Source: Thiobacillus sp. UBA3361 (GTDB taxonomy: Bacteria; Pseudomonadota; Gammaproteobacteria; Burkholderiales; Thiobacillaceae). Taken from it: 55,282 bases of DNA. Every line of letters starts with the position of its first letter. The first letter of the stretch is position 1. The DNA lies in contig DEQR01000074.1 of assembly GCA_002360535.1 (NCBI GenBank), positions 1 to 55,282 on the forward strand, written 5' to 3'. The position numbers were made by a program, and so were the translations under genes. Below the pieces are notes generated by a model that searched no databases, was not told where the DNA came from, and saw only the letters and a list, made by a program, of their open reading frames with translations. Positions 1-8,268 of this stretch are shown here, one piece after another.

Positions 1-636
1 GAAGGTGCCGCCGCCCAGGTCATAGACCGCGTAGATGCCCTCGGCGGCGTTGTCCAGGCCATAGGCGATGGCCGCCGCGGTCGGTTCGTTGAGCAGCCGC
101 AGCACGTTCAGGCCCGCCAGCTTGGCGGCATCCTTGGTGGCCTGGCGCTGGGCATCGTCGAAGTAGGCCGGCACGGTGATCACCGCGCCGATCAACTCGC
201 CGCCCAGGGCCGTCTGGGCGCGATCGCGGAGTACCTTGAGTATCTCCGCCGACACCTCTACCGGGCTCTTCACACCGGCGACCGTGCGCAGCTGCACCAT
301 GCCCGGCGCATCGACGAAGTGGTAGGGCAGCGTCGCCATGTCGGGCAGGTCCCTGAGACCTCGTCCCATGAAGCGCTTGGCGGAGACTATGGTGTTGTGC
401 GGGTCTTCGCTCTGTTTGGACTGGGCCTCGTAACCCACGGTGGTGGTGCCGTCCTTGTGGTAGCGCACCACGGAGGGCAACAGGGGATGGCCATGCTCGT
501 CGTTGAGCACCACGGAGATGCCGTTGCGCACCGTGGCCACCAGGGAATTGGTGGTGCCCAGGTCGATGCCCACCGCCAGGCGGTGTTCATGGGGGGCGGT
601 GGACATGCCCGGCTCGGCGAGTTGCAGTAGGGCCAT
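1..636 (-). CDS. hscA: Fe-S cluster assembly chaperone HscA (partial, N-terminal part)
   Basis: Hsp70-type ATPase that, with HscB, drives transfer of the Fe-S cluster from IscU to apoproteins in the cytoplasm. The first 212 codons are present and the gene runs off the window start, so most of the protein (usually about 620 residues) is missing. The phosphate-binding motif GIDLGTTNS lies at residues 23-31, followed by the expected Hsp70 ATPase features, including the RFMGRG stretch and a YDLGGGTF end. It is last of the visible isc genes, after hscB. The 79-base gap to hscB holds a heptamer-repeat hairpin. The start ATG (634-636) gives an N-terminus beginning MALLQLAEPG, typical of HscA. Confidence 0.95.
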   Translation of the reverse strand, partial: MALLQLAEPGMSTAPHEHRLAVGIDLGTTNSLVATVRNGISVVLNDEHGHPLLPSVVRYHKDGTTTVGYEAQSKQSEDPHNTIVSAKRFMGRGLRDLPDMATLPYHFVDAPGMVQLRTVAGVKSPVEVSAEILKVLRDRAQTALGGELIGAVITVPAYFDDAQRQATKDAAKLAGLNVLRLLNEPTAAAIAYGLDNAAEGIYAVYDLGGGTF

Positions 637-640
637 TTAG

Positions 641-720
641 GAGCGAGGGGTGAGGAGTGAGGGGTGCGGCGTGGATTCGCGGCTTCCGACCGCCTCACGC
701 CGAACGCCTAACGCCTCACA
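641..720. repeat. Heptamer-repeat hairpin between hscB and hscA
   Basis: A left arm of degenerate 7-base units of the form GTGAGGN (about 645-665) is followed by a core and then a right arm of inverse units of the form CGCCTCA (about 690-718). The RNA or single strand could fold into an imperfect hairpin. The hscB stop codon lies inside the right arm. Similar units occur at 24443-24549, and the same architecture with other unit sequences occurs at 2121-2178 and 34906-34993. Confidence 0.65.
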
Positions 721-1243
721 CGATTTCTTCGTAGGCATCCTGGATATCGTGCAACAGCTTCTCCATGAAGCGGAATTTGCGCAGCGTCTCGGCTGCGGTC
801 GTGTAATCCTGCCGCCCATCGATCTGGTCGGCCAATTCCCGCTCCAGGCGCTGCGCCATGGCCCGCAGATCCTGTTCAAGACGGTCCAGCGCATGCACGT
901 CCAGCCGGTCGCTGGCCTCGGCCAGCTGCTCGCGCCACTCCATCTGCTGCATCAGAAAGTCCGCGGGCATGACCGTATTGTTGGGATCCAGTGCGTTCAC
1001 GCCATGCAACCCGAGCAAATAGCGGGCACGCTCGAAAGGCAGCTTCAGGGTCTGGTAGGCCTCGTTCACCTGCGTCGCCCATTGCATGGCCAGCCGCTGT
1101 TCGGCCTCGCCCGCATGGGCAAAGCGGTCCGGGTGCACCTCGGCCTGCACGTCCCGGTAGGCCTGCTCGAGGGCTTGGGAGTCGATGCCGAAAGCGACCG
1201 GCAGGTGGAACAGCTCAAAGTGGTTGCGGTTGAAGTCTGGCAT
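716..1243 (-). CDS. hscB: Fe-S assembly co-chaperone HscB
   Basis: J-domain co-chaperone (175 residues) that brings IscU to HscA and stimulates its ATPase. The J-domain holds the HPD motif at residues 37-39, and the C-terminal half is a helical IscU-binding domain (about 85-175). I chose the ATG at 1243 because family members begin right before the NHFELF motif. An upstream in-frame ATG at 1288 would add 15 residues and nearly touch iscA, which looks less likely. It follows iscA by 45 bases and precedes hscA in the isc operon. Confidence 0.95.
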   Translation of the reverse strand: MPDFNRNHFELFHLPVAFGIDSQALEQAYRDVQAEVHPDRFAHAGEAEQRLAMQWATQVNEAYQTLKLPFERARYLLGLHGVNALDPNNTVMPADFLMQQMEWREQLAEASDRLDVHALDRLEQDLRAMAQRLERELADQIDGRQDYTTAAETLRKFRFMEKLLHDIQDAYEEIV

Positions 1244-1288
1244 TGACGAATGGCAGGTGGCGAGCAGCCGTTTGCGACTCGCGGACAA

Positions 1289-1690
1289 TCAGACGTTGAA
1301 GGACTCCCCGCAGCCGCATTCCGATTTGACGTTGGGGTTGTTGAACTTGAAGCCTTCGTTGAGCCCTTCGCGCACGAAGTCCAGTTCGGTGCCGTTCAGG
1401 TAGGCCAGGCTCTTGGGGTCGATATAGACGGTGACGCCATGACATTCGAACTTGACATCCTCGGGGTCTTCCACATCAGCGAATTCCAGCTTGTAGGCCA
1501 TGCCGGAACAACCCGAGGTGCGCACGCCGAGCTTGATTCCCAGGCCCTTGCCGCGCTTGGCGAGGAAATTCCTGACGTGGTTGGCGGCGCGTTCGGACAG
1601 GCTTATGGAGGCGCCCGCCAGACCGGCGGCGTCCAGACTCAGGTCCTTGATCTCGACGCCTTCCGGCGCGGTGCATGTCTCGGCACCCAT
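1289..1690 (-). CDS. iscA: Iron-sulfur assembly protein IscA with N-terminal extension
   Basis: A-type carrier that binds iron or a cluster and passes it to target proteins. The three conserved cysteines are present (C61, C125, C127; motifs GCSG and CGCG). The protein has 133 residues against about 107 for typical IscA, because about 27 residues precede the start of the family domain. The longer start is supported by a good AAGGAG ribosome site seven bases upstream of the ATG at 1690. No ATG, GTG or TTG lies closer to the domain. The extension carries one extra Cys (C6). The gene starts 1 base after the iscU stop, so translation is probably coupled. Confidence 0.93.
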   Translation of the reverse strand: MGAETCTAPEGVEIKDLSLDAAGLAGASISLSERAANHVRNFLAKRGKGLGIKLGVRTSGCSGMAYKLEFADVEDPEDVKFECHGVTVYIDPKSLAYLNGTELDFVREGLNEGFKFNNPNVKSECGCGESFNV

Positions 1691-1691
1691 C

Positions 1692-2117
1692 TCAGTGCTC
1701 CTTCGGCGGGTTGCAGGCGGTGTATTCCTCGCCGCCCAGGCCGTGCTTCTGCTTGTAATCGGCGACGGCGGCCTTGATGGCGTCCTCGGCCAGGATCGAG
1801 CAGTGGATCTTCACCGGCGGCAGGGCCAGTTCCTCGGCGATCTGGGTGTTCTTGAGGTGCATGGCCTCATCCAGGGACTTGCCCTTGACCCATTCGGTGA
1901 CCAGCGAGGACGAGGCGATGGCCGAACCGCAGCCGTAGGTCTTGAACTTGGCGTCCTCGATGATACCCTGCTCGTTGACCTTGATCTGCAGCTTCATCAC
2001 GTCGCCGCAGGCCGGCGCGCCCACCATGCCGGTGCCGACGCCGGAGGCGTCCTTCTCGAAGGAGCCCACGTTGCGTGGGTTTTCGTAGTGGTCCAGGACC
2101 TTTTCGCTGTATGACAT
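1692..2117 (-). CDS. iscU: Fe-S cluster scaffold protein IscU
   Basis: Scaffold on which IscS sulfur and iron are assembled into a cluster. The ligand residues C37, C63, H105 and C106 are present, as is the LPPVK chaperone-recognition motif (99-103) bound by HscA. At 141 residues it is a little longer than the usual 128. The extra C-terminal tail ends in a Cys-containing stretch (TACNPPKEH). It lies between iscS and iscA. The upstream gap to iscS holds a heptamer-repeat hairpin. Confidence 0.97.
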   Translation of the reverse strand: MSYSEKVLDHYENPRNVGSFEKDASGVGTGMVGAPACGDVMKLQIKVNEQGIIEDAKFKTYGCGSAIASSSLVTEWVKGKSLDEAMHLKNTQIAEELALPPVKIHCSILAEDAIKAAVADYKQKHGLGGEEYTACNPPKEH

Positions 2118-2120
2118 GAC

Positions 2121-2178
2121 AAGACTCCTTAGCTATCAGCGGTCAGCGATCAGCTTTCAGCGAAACCAGCTGACCGCT
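2121..2178. repeat. Heptamer-repeat hairpin between iscS and iscU
   Basis: Four to five tandem degenerate heptamers of the form AGCNNTC (about 2130-2160) are followed by an inverse stretch, ACCAGCTGACCGCT. It has the same design as the other heptamer hairpins in the window but a different unit sequence. It fills almost the whole iscS-iscU gap, so it would be in the isc transcript. Confidence 0.6.
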
Positions 2179-2183
2179 TGAAA

Positions 2184-3395
2184 TCAATGTGCCGCCCACT
2201 GCACCGTATCCAGGTCGATGCCGTCCTTGTACATCTCCCACAGGGGCGACATCTCGCGCAGCTTGCCGATCTTCTCGTGCAGCAGCTTGACGGCGTAGTC
2301 GATCTCTTCCTCGGTGCTGAAGCGGCCGAGAGTGAAGCGGATCGAGCTGTGGGCCAGCTCGTCGTTGCGGCCCAGGGCCTTGAGCACGTAGGACGGCTCC
2401 AGGCTGGCCGAGGTGCAGGCCGAACCGGACGACACCGCCAGGTCCTTTATAGCCATGATCAGGCTCTCGCCCTCGACAAAGTTGAAGCTCACGTTCAGGT
2501 TGCCGGCGATGCGCGCCTCCATGTCGCCGTTGACGTGCACTTCCTCGATGTCCGACACGCCCTTGTGGAGCTTGTCGCGCAGCATGCGGATGCGTTCGGT
2601 CTCGGTGTGCATCTCTTCGCGGGCCAGGCGGAAGGCCTCGCCCATGCCGACGATCTGATGCGTGGGCAAGGTGCCGGAGCGCATGCCGCGCTCGTGGCCG
2701 CCACCGTGCATCTGCGCCTCCAGGCGCACGCGCGGCTTGCGCCGCACGTACAGGGCGCCGATGCCCTTGGGACCGTAGATCTTGTGCGCGGAGAAGGACA
2801 TCAGATCGACCTTCAGCTTGCCGAGGTCGATGTCCACCTTGCCGGCGGCCTGGGCCGCATCGACGTGGAACAATACGCCCTTGCTGCGGCAGATCTCACC
2901 CATGGCGGGGATGTCCTGGATGACGCCGATCTCGTTGTTGACGAACATCACCGAGGCCAGCACGGTATCCGGGCGGATCGCCGCCTTGAACTCGTCCAGG
3001 TCGATCAGGCCGTTTTCCTTCACCCCCAGGTAGGTCACCTCGAACCCCTGGCGCTCCAGTTCGCGGCAGGTGTCCAGCACCGCCTTGTGCTCGGTCTTCA
3101 CCGTGATCAGGTGCTTGCCCTTGCCCTGGTAGAAGTGGGCCGCGCCCTTGATGGCCAGGTTGTTGGATTCGGTGGCCCCACTGGTCCAGACGATCTCCTT
3201 GGGGTCGGCGTTGACCAGTGCCGCCACCTCGCCACGCGCCTCTTCCACGGCCTTCTCCGCCGCCCAGCCGAAACTGTGCGAACGCGAGGCCGGATTGCCG
3301 AACAGCTCGGTCAGGTAGGGGATCATCTTCTCGGCCACCCGCGGGTCCACCGGGGTGGTGGCCGAGTAGTCCAGGTAGATGGGGGTCTTCACCAT
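2184..3395 (-). CDS. iscS: Cysteine desulfurase IscS
   Basis: PLP enzyme that takes sulfur from L-cysteine and hands it to IscU and to tRNA-thiolation partners. The PLP lysine is K205 (SAHK) and the catalytic persulfide cysteine is C327 in the loop SGSACTSASLEP. The length of 403 residues matches the group I family (404 in E. coli). The ATG at 3395 has an AAGGAG site upstream and starts the protein at MVKTPIYLDYSAT, as expected. The longer in-frame ORF to 3584 overlaps iscR and is not real. It lies 14 bases after iscR. Confidence 0.97.
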   Translation of the reverse strand: MVKTPIYLDYSATTPVDPRVAEKMIPYLTELFGNPASRSHSFGWAAEKAVEEARGEVAALVNADPKEIVWTSGATESNNLAIKGAAHFYQGKGKHLITVKTEHKAVLDTCRELERQGFEVTYLGVKENGLIDLDEFKAAIRPDTVLASVMFVNNEIGVIQDIPAMGEICRSKGVLFHVDAAQAAGKVDIDLGKLKVDLMSFSAHKIYGPKGIGALYVRRKPRVRLEAQMHGGGHERGMRSGTLPTHQIVGMGEAFRLAREEMHTETERIRMLRDKLHKGVSDIEEVHVNGDMEARIAGNLNVSFNFVEGESLIMAIKDLAVSSGSACTSASLEPSYVLKALGRNDELAHSSIRFTLGRFSTEEEIDYAVKLLHEKIGKLREMSPLWEMYKDGIDLDTVQWAAH

Positions 3396-3409
3396 GTCGT
3401 GATGCTCCT

Positions 3410-3892
3410 TCAGCCGTTGACCACAGCCTTCAGTTCCGCCGATCCGATCATCTTGCGGGGTTCTTTTCGCGTTTCGCCCGCGGGCTTGTTCAGCTGCTGC
3501 TCCACCAGCACGGCCAGGCTCACGCCCTCCAGATACTGGTAAATGTGGGCGTTGAGGTTGGTCCACAGTTCGTGGGTCATGCATTCGTGCTCATCGTGGC
3601 AGTTGCCCAGGCCGCCGCATTGGGTGGCGTCGATGGGTTCGTCCACCGCGCGGATGATGTCGGCCACGGAGATCTCCTCCATGGGCCGGGCCAGGCAGTA
3701 TCCGCCGCCGGGGCCGCGCACGCTGTCAACGATGCCCTGCCTACGCAGGCGTCCGAACAGCTGTTCCAGATATGACAATGAGATCTTCTGCCGATCGCTG
3801 ATGCCGGCCAAGGTCACCGGACCTCGGGTATGCCGCATGCCCAGGTCGATCATCGCCGTCACCGCAAAACGTCCTTTCGTGGTCAGCCGCAT
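3410..3892 (-). CDS. iscR: Rrf2-family Fe-S regulator IscR
   Basis: Winged-helix regulator (160 residues) that senses Fe-S status through a bound [2Fe-2S] cluster and represses its own operon when clusters are plentiful. The N-terminal HTH begins MRLTTKGRFAVTAM. The cluster ligands form a C-x5-C-x5-C array (CGGLGNCHDEHEC) followed by the conserved His in MTHELW. It heads iscSUA-hscBA. A promoter with an IscR-like operator lies directly upstream (3930-3962). Confidence 0.97.
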   Translation of the reverse strand: MRLTTKGRFAVTAMIDLGMRHTRGPVTLAGISDRQKISLSYLEQLFGRLRRQGIVDSVRGPGGGYCLARPMEEISVADIIRAVDEPIDATQCGGLGNCHDEHECMTHELWTNLNAHIYQYLEGVSLAVLVEQQLNKPAGETRKEPRKMIGSAELKAVVNG

Positions 3893-3929
3893 GTTCCTTC
3901 TCCTCGCTCCGCACTAAAATGGCAGTAGA

Positions 3930-3962
3930 AATCTACGGTACCCGACAAAATTAGTCAACATT
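3930..3962 (-). promoter_or_regulatory. isc operon promoter with IscR type-1-like operator
   Basis: Read on the minus strand, -35 TTGACT (3958-3953), a 17-base spacer and -10 TAGATT (3935-3930) make a near-consensus sigma-70 promoter ahead of iscR. The same stretch, TTGACTAATTTTGTCGGGTA, fits the E. coli type-1 IscR consensus half-sites (YYGACT ... AGTCRR) at all but one core position. It overlaps the -35 element and spacer, as expected for autorepression. The cysE stop codon is only 8 bases upstream of this site. Confidence 0.75.
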
Positions 3963-3969
3963 TGGACGG

Positions 3970-4722
3970 TCAATCCACGATTTTGTTCAGGTAGTCGGGA
4001 TCGAACCGGTCTTCCAGCTTCTTCTCGTCCTCCACGGTGCTGCCCAGGCGCTTAAGTTCCGCGACGATCCAATCCAGGCGTTTGTCGGTGGACACGGAGT
4101 GATCGATGAGGCCGTGCACCGCCTTGACCATGGGATCGTTCATGTCAGCCCCCACCCCGTAGGCCGAGAAACCGAGCTTGCGGGCGGCCTGCTCCCGTGC
4201 GGTGTCCTTCCCGGTTTCCAGGATGCGGGCCGGGATGCCCACCGCCGTGGCCCCCGCCGGCACATCCTTCACCACCACCGCGTTGGAGCCCACCTTGGCG
4301 TTCGCGCCCAGCGTGATCGGCCCCAGTATCTTTGCCCCGGCGCCGACGATGACGCCGTTCTCCAATGTGGGATGGCGTTTGCCCTTTTGCCAGGAGGTCC
4401 CGCCCAGGGTGACGCCGTGGTAGAGGGTGCAGTCGTCACCCACCTCGGCGGTCTCGCCGATCACCACGCCCATGCCGTGGTCGATGAAGAAGCGCCGGCC
4501 GATGGTCGCGCCGGGGTGGATCTCGATACCCGTCAGCCAGCGCGCCAAGTGGCTGGACAGCCGCGCCAGCCATTTCAGTCCGAGCCCCCACAGCCAGTGG
4601 GAAAACCGGTGCCAGAGCACGGCATGCAAACCGGGATAAGTGGTGAGCACCTCGAAAAAAGTGCGCGCCGCCGGGTCCCGTTCGAAGACCACCGAGATGT
4701 CTTCCCGCAGGCGTTCAAACAT
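3970..4722 (-). CDS. cysE: Serine O-acetyltransferase CysE
   Basis: Makes O-acetylserine from serine and acetyl-CoA, the committed step to cysteine, which is the substrate of IscS. The protein has 250 residues, with a helical N-terminal domain and then a left-handed beta-helix of hexapeptide repeats carrying the catalytic region IDHGMGVVIGETAEVG and YHGVTLGGT. I chose the ATG at 4722 (MFERLREDIS) over the upstream ATG at 4782, which would add 20 Cys-rich residues that do not match the family and would put the start upstream of the predicted promoter. It precedes the isc operon on the same strand. Confidence 0.95.
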   Translation of the reverse strand: MFERLREDISVVFERDPAARTFFEVLTTYPGLHAVLWHRFSHWLWGLGLKWLARLSSHLARWLTGIEIHPGATIGRRFFIDHGMGVVIGETAEVGDDCTLYHGVTLGGTSWQKGKRHPTLENGVIVGAGAKILGPITLGANAKVGSNAVVVKDVPAGATAVGIPARILETGKDTAREQAARKLGFSAYGVGADMNDPMVKAVHGLIDHSVSTDKRLDWIVAELKRLGSTVEDEKKLEDRFDPDYLNKIVD

Positions 4723-4753
4723 TCGAATATTCAGATAACAAACAAGACATGGA

Positions 4754-4782
4754 AGTATGCAATTCCCGACTAGCCGGGTCAA
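4754..4782 (-). promoter_or_regulatory. cysE promoter with IscR-like site
   Basis: On the minus strand, -35 TTGACC (4782-4777), a 17-base spacer and -10 CATACT (4759-4754) lie 32 bases from the cysE ATG. The stretch TTGACCCGGCTAGTCGGGAA (4782-4763) resembles the iscR operator (TTGAC, six variable bases, then GTCGGG) and sits at the same place relative to the -35. The spacer also holds a near-perfect 14-base palindrome, CCCGACTAGCCGGG on the plus strand. A second ATTCCCGGACTA copy lies just upstream. Confidence 0.5.
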
Positions 4783-4971
4783 ATTCCCGGACTAATTCCC
4801 AGAACCTGCGGGATTCTCGCAAGGGTTTTTGTTTACTGGTAGGAAGAAATGTAATAAGTATTAAAAATTCATGGGATTGGGTAACGCACACCATGTCCAT
4901 AAGCAGATTCGCAATTTCGAATCCGCCCAAGGCGTCTGTACCGGCCGTGTCCGGAACAGGCCGTCGTATCC

Positions 4972-7518
4972 ATGCCGCGGCGCGGCGCACAATGCTTGGC
5001 CGGTGACATGGCCAGGACAGTCACTTCGATCGGCACCCGACACCCGGCGGGTGATGCATCTCCCGCGGCCGGAGACCCGGCCTGCCTCTCCCCCCTGGAT
5101 TTCCTGGACCACCCGGTCTTCGTCCATGACGAGGCATTCCGCCTGGTGTGGGCCAACAAGGCCTACTGGCAAGCTGCGGGGCGCGGCGAGGAACAGGCAC
5201 TGGGACAACCCTACTGGCAGGTCTTCCCGCGCGACTCGGGCCCCGGTCCGCTCTGTGGCCTGTCCAGGTTGGGGGTCTGCGAGAGTTGCCGGGATGAGAT
5301 TCAGGCCGGCCAGCGAACCTACGCCGTGCAAGGCTTTTCCCTGCGCCGCCAGGGCCAGGCGTCGCACTGCTCACTGCATGTCCTGAACGACATCACCGAA
5401 CTGAAGCAGGCCGAGTCCTCCCTGCGCAAGGAGGCGGACCGGGCGCGCCTCATTCTGGATGCCGCACCGCTGGCCATGCTGCTGATGGACGACCAAGGCG
5501 GCATCGTCCAGGCCAACGTCCGGGCCGCGGAGCTGTTCGGCTACCCTCTGGGCGACATGTCCAGTCTGTCGGTGGAAGACCTGATGCCCAGCCGATACCG
5601 GACCGCGCATCGGGAATACCGGCGCCAGGCCACGGCCCATCTGCCCCGGCCCCGCGTCATGGGCATGAGCGGCGGCGATTTCCTTGCATTGCACCGGGAC
5701 GGCAGGGAGTTTCCCGTCGAGGTGGGCCTCGGCCCCTGCGTCCTGGAAGGACAGCGCTATGTGGTGGTCAGCGTCAACGACATCAGCGAACGCAAACGCG
5801 CCGAAGAAGAACTGCGCATCGCCGCCATCGCCTTCCAGTCCCAGTCCGGCATGATCGTCACCGATGCGCGCGGCAGCATCGTGCGCGTCAATGCCGCCTT
5901 CACGCGCCTGACCGGCTACGCAGAGGAAGAGGCGATCGGCAAGTCGCCCGCGTTGCTCAATTCCGGGCGCCAGGACCCCGCCTACTACCGCAACATGTGG
6001 GCCACCCTGAAGGAAACCGGCTACTGGCAGGGCGAGATATGGAACCGGCACAAAAACGGCAAGATCTATGCGGAATGGCTGACCATCACCGCCGTGCGCA
6101 ATCCCACGGGAGAGGTCACCCACTATGTGGGCACCTTCTCCGACATCACCCAGAACAGCGAGGCGGAGGCGGAGATCCACCGCTTGGCCTATTACGACCC
6201 CCTCACCCTGTTGCCCAACCGGCGGCTGCTGCATGATCGGCTGAACCAGGCACTGGCCTGCAGCAGCCGCAGCAAGCGCTATGGCGCGGTGATGTTCCTG
6301 GATCTGGACAACTTCAAGACCCTGAACGACACCCGCGGCCATGCCGTCGGCGACCACCTGCTCATCGAAGTGGCCCGTCGCCTGCAGGCCAGCCTGCGCG
6401 AGGCCGACACCATCTCGCGGGTGGACGATACTGTGTCGCGCCTGGGCGGCGACGAATTCGTCATCGTCCTGGAGGACCTGAGCGAATCCGCCGAGGAGGC
6501 AGCCTTCCAGTCACGCATGGTGGGCGAGAAACTGCGCGAGGCCCTGTCGCGCCCCTATGAACTGGATGACGGCCGCTCGGCGCGGATCGAATTCCATTGC
6601 ACGGCGAGCCTGGGCATCACCCTGTTCCACAACCACGACGAGACGGTGGAGGCCCTGCTCAGCCAGGCAGACATGGCCCTCTACCAGGCCAAGAGTGCCG
6701 GCCGCAACAGCCTGCGCTTCTATGACCCGACGATGCAGGCCGCGCTGGACGAGCACACCGCGCTGGAATCCGATCTGCGTCAGGCCCTCCAGCGCCGCCA
6801 GTTACACCTGCTGTTCCAGCCCCAGTTCGACGCCGCGCGCCGCATCATCGGCGCCGAGGCGCTGCTGCGCTGGCGCCACCCGCAGCGCGGAGAGATATCG
6901 CCGGTGGTATTCATCCCCCTGGCAGAAGACAGCGGCCTGATCCAGCCGATCGGACAGTGGGTCCTGTCCACGGCCGGCGCCCGGCTGCGCGACTGGGCGG
7001 CCGACCCCGCCACCCGCCACCTTTCCCTGGCCGTCAACGTCAGCATCCGCCAATTCCGCCAACCCGATTTCGTGGCCATCGTGCGCGATGTGATCGGTCA
7101 GACCGGCGCCGCCGCGGAGAACCTGAAGATCGAACTGACGGAAAGCCTGGTGATCGACGACGTGGACGACACCATCGCCAAGATGCAGGCGCTCAAGGCC
7201 TTGGGTGTGCGCTTCTCGCTGGATGACTTCGGCACCGGCTACTCCTCCCTGTCCTATCTGAAGCGCCTGCCGCTGGATCAGTTGAAGATCGACCGGAGCT
7301 TCGTGGGCGACGTCATCACCGATCCCAACGACGCGGCCATCGTCCAGACCATCATCACCATGGGCCGCACCCTGGGGCTGGACGTGATCGCCGAAGGAGT
7401 GGAAACGGAAGCGCAGCGGGACTTCCTCGGCCGCAACGGCTGCCACACCTACCAGGGCTATCTGTTCAGCCGCCCCCTCGAACCTGAGGCCTTCGAGGCC
7501 CTGTTGCGGGCACACTGA
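4972..7518 (+). CDS. PAS-PAS-PAS-GGDEF-EAL protein (cyclic-di-GMP turnover)
   Basis: Cytosolic signalling protein of 848 residues with no membrane segment. It has three PAS domains (about 40-135, 155-270 and 285-390), then a GGDEF diguanylate cyclase domain (motif at 492-496) and an EAL phosphodiesterase domain (EAL at 629-631). The EAL domain also has the ELTES, DDFGTGYSSL and AEGVET motifs. Both catalytic signatures are intact, so it could make or degrade c-di-GMP. The first PAS has a cysteine group (PLCGLSRLGVCESC). A 7-residue near-duplication (DTISRVD/DTVSRLG) lies directly before GGDEF. Start uncertain: ATG 4972 or a Met 12 codons later. It sits between cysE and trmJ without an obvious partner. 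Confidence 0.93.
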   Translation: MPRRGAQCLAGDMARTVTSIGTRHPAGDASPAAGDPACLSPLDFLDHPVFVHDEAFRLVWANKAYWQAAGRGEEQALGQPYWQVFPRDSGPGPLCGLSRLGVCESCRDEIQAGQRTYAVQGFSLRRQGQASHCSLHVLNDITELKQAESSLRKEADRARLILDAAPLAMLLMDDQGGIVQANVRAAELFGYPLGDMSSLSVEDLMPSRYRTAHREYRRQATAHLPRPRVMGMSGGDFLALHRDGREFPVEVGLGPCVLEGQRYVVVSVNDISERKRAEEELRIAAIAFQSQSGMIVTDARGSIVRVNAAFTRLTGYAEEEAIGKSPALLNSGRQDPAYYRNMWATLKETGYWQGEIWNRHKNGKIYAEWLTITAVRNPTGEVTHYVGTFSDITQNSEAEAEIHRLAYYDPLTLLPNRRLLHDRLNQALACSSRSKRYGAVMFLDLDNFKTLNDTRGHAVGDHLLIEVARRLQASLREADTISRVDDTVSRLGGDEFVIVLEDLSESAEEAAFQSRMVGEKLREALSRPYELDDGRSARIEFHCTASLGITLFHNHDETVEALLSQADMALYQAKSAGRNSLRFYDPTMQAALDEHTALESDLRQALQRRQLHLLFQPQFDAARRIIGAEALLRWRHPQRGEISPVVFIPLAEDSGLIQPIGQWVLSTAGARLRDWAADPATRHLSLAVNVSIRQFRQPDFVAIVRDVIGQTGAAAENLKIELTESLVIDDVDDTIAKMQALKALGVRFSLDDFGTGYSSLSYLKRLPLDQLKIDRSFVGDVITDPNDAAIVQTIITMGRTLGLDVIAEGVETEAQRDFLGRNGCHTYQGYLFSRPLEPEAFEALLRAH

Positions 7519-7548
7519 TACAGCCGGGCGAACACCCCGCCGCCGCGA

Positions 7549-8268
7549 TCAGCCCCCTTCCCGTCGTCCCTGCCGCATCGCCGTCAGCACACCCCGCCAG
7601 ATGGCCACCTCCTCCTTTTCCAGGCCGGCGCGGGCAAAGAAGCGGCGCAGCCGGGGCATCAGGCGCTTGGGGTGACGCGGGTCGAGGAAGCCGATGTCCG
7701 TCAGGGATCGCTCCAGCTCCGCCAGCAGTGCCTCCACCTCCTCGTGCCGGGCCGCTTCGAATTCCGGCAGGGGGATGACAGCATCCTCCAGGCAGCTGCG
7801 CAGTTCATAGGCCAGCACTTGCACGGCCGCGCCCAGGTTCAATGACATATAGCCCGGATTGGCGGGGATGTTGATCAGCCAGCGGCAGCGGGCCAGCTGG
7901 TCGTTGGACAGGCCGTAGGTCTCGGAACCGTACACCAGGGCCACGTCCCCCTGCCGCGCGGCGGACAGCATCCCGGGCGCCGCCTGGCGGGGTGTGTAGG
8001 CCGGATGCGGCAGGTCGCGGCGGCGGGAGGTACAGGCGGCGGCCAGCACGGTGCCCGCCAGGGCCTCGTCCAAATCGGCGCAGGTCACCGCGCCGTCGAG
8101 CACGTCCACCGCCCCGGAGGCCCGCGCGCGCGCCTCGTCATCGATGGCACAGCGCGGCGCCACCAGGTGGAGACGGCTCAGGCCCATGACCTTCATGGCC
8201 CGCGCGGCGGCGCCCAGGTTACCCGGATGGCTGGTCTCCACCAGCACTATGCGGATGCGCGCCAACAT
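7549..8268 (-). CDS. trmJ: tRNA (cytidine/uridine-2'-O-)-methyltransferase TrmJ
   Basis: SPOUT-class enzyme that 2'-O-methylates position 32 of tRNAs using S-adenosylmethionine. The start RIRIVLVETSHPGNLGAAARAM is the family signature (the conserved N-terminal Asn/Arg region). The C-terminal knot region holds GSETYGLSNDQL and IPANPGYMSLNLGAAVQV. The protein has 239 residues from ATG 8268. A longer reading from ATG 8325 would add 19 residues not usual for the family, and neither start has a strong ribosome site. It is divergent from suhB, a neighbour pair common in proteobacteria. Confidence 0.93.
   Translation of the reverse strand: MLARIRIVLVETSHPGNLGAAARAMKVMGLSRLHLVAPRCAIDDEARARASGAVDVLDGAVTCADLDEALAGTVLAAACTSRRRDLPHPAYTPRQAAPGMLSAARQGDVALVYGSETYGLSNDQLARCRWLINIPANPGYMSLNLGAAVQVLAYELRSCLEDAVIPLPEFEAARHEEVEALLAELERSLTDIGFLDPRHPKRLMPRLRRFFARAGLEKEEVAIWRGVLTAMRQGRREGG

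Noticed and set aside
641..720. Tandem heptamers as a CRISPR array
   Set aside because: Units are 7 bases, degenerate and without spacers, and no cas genes are present.
2178..3542. 454-codon frame antisense to iscS
   Set aside because: Shadow of iscS; composition is typical of antisense frames and it has no ribosome site or family match.
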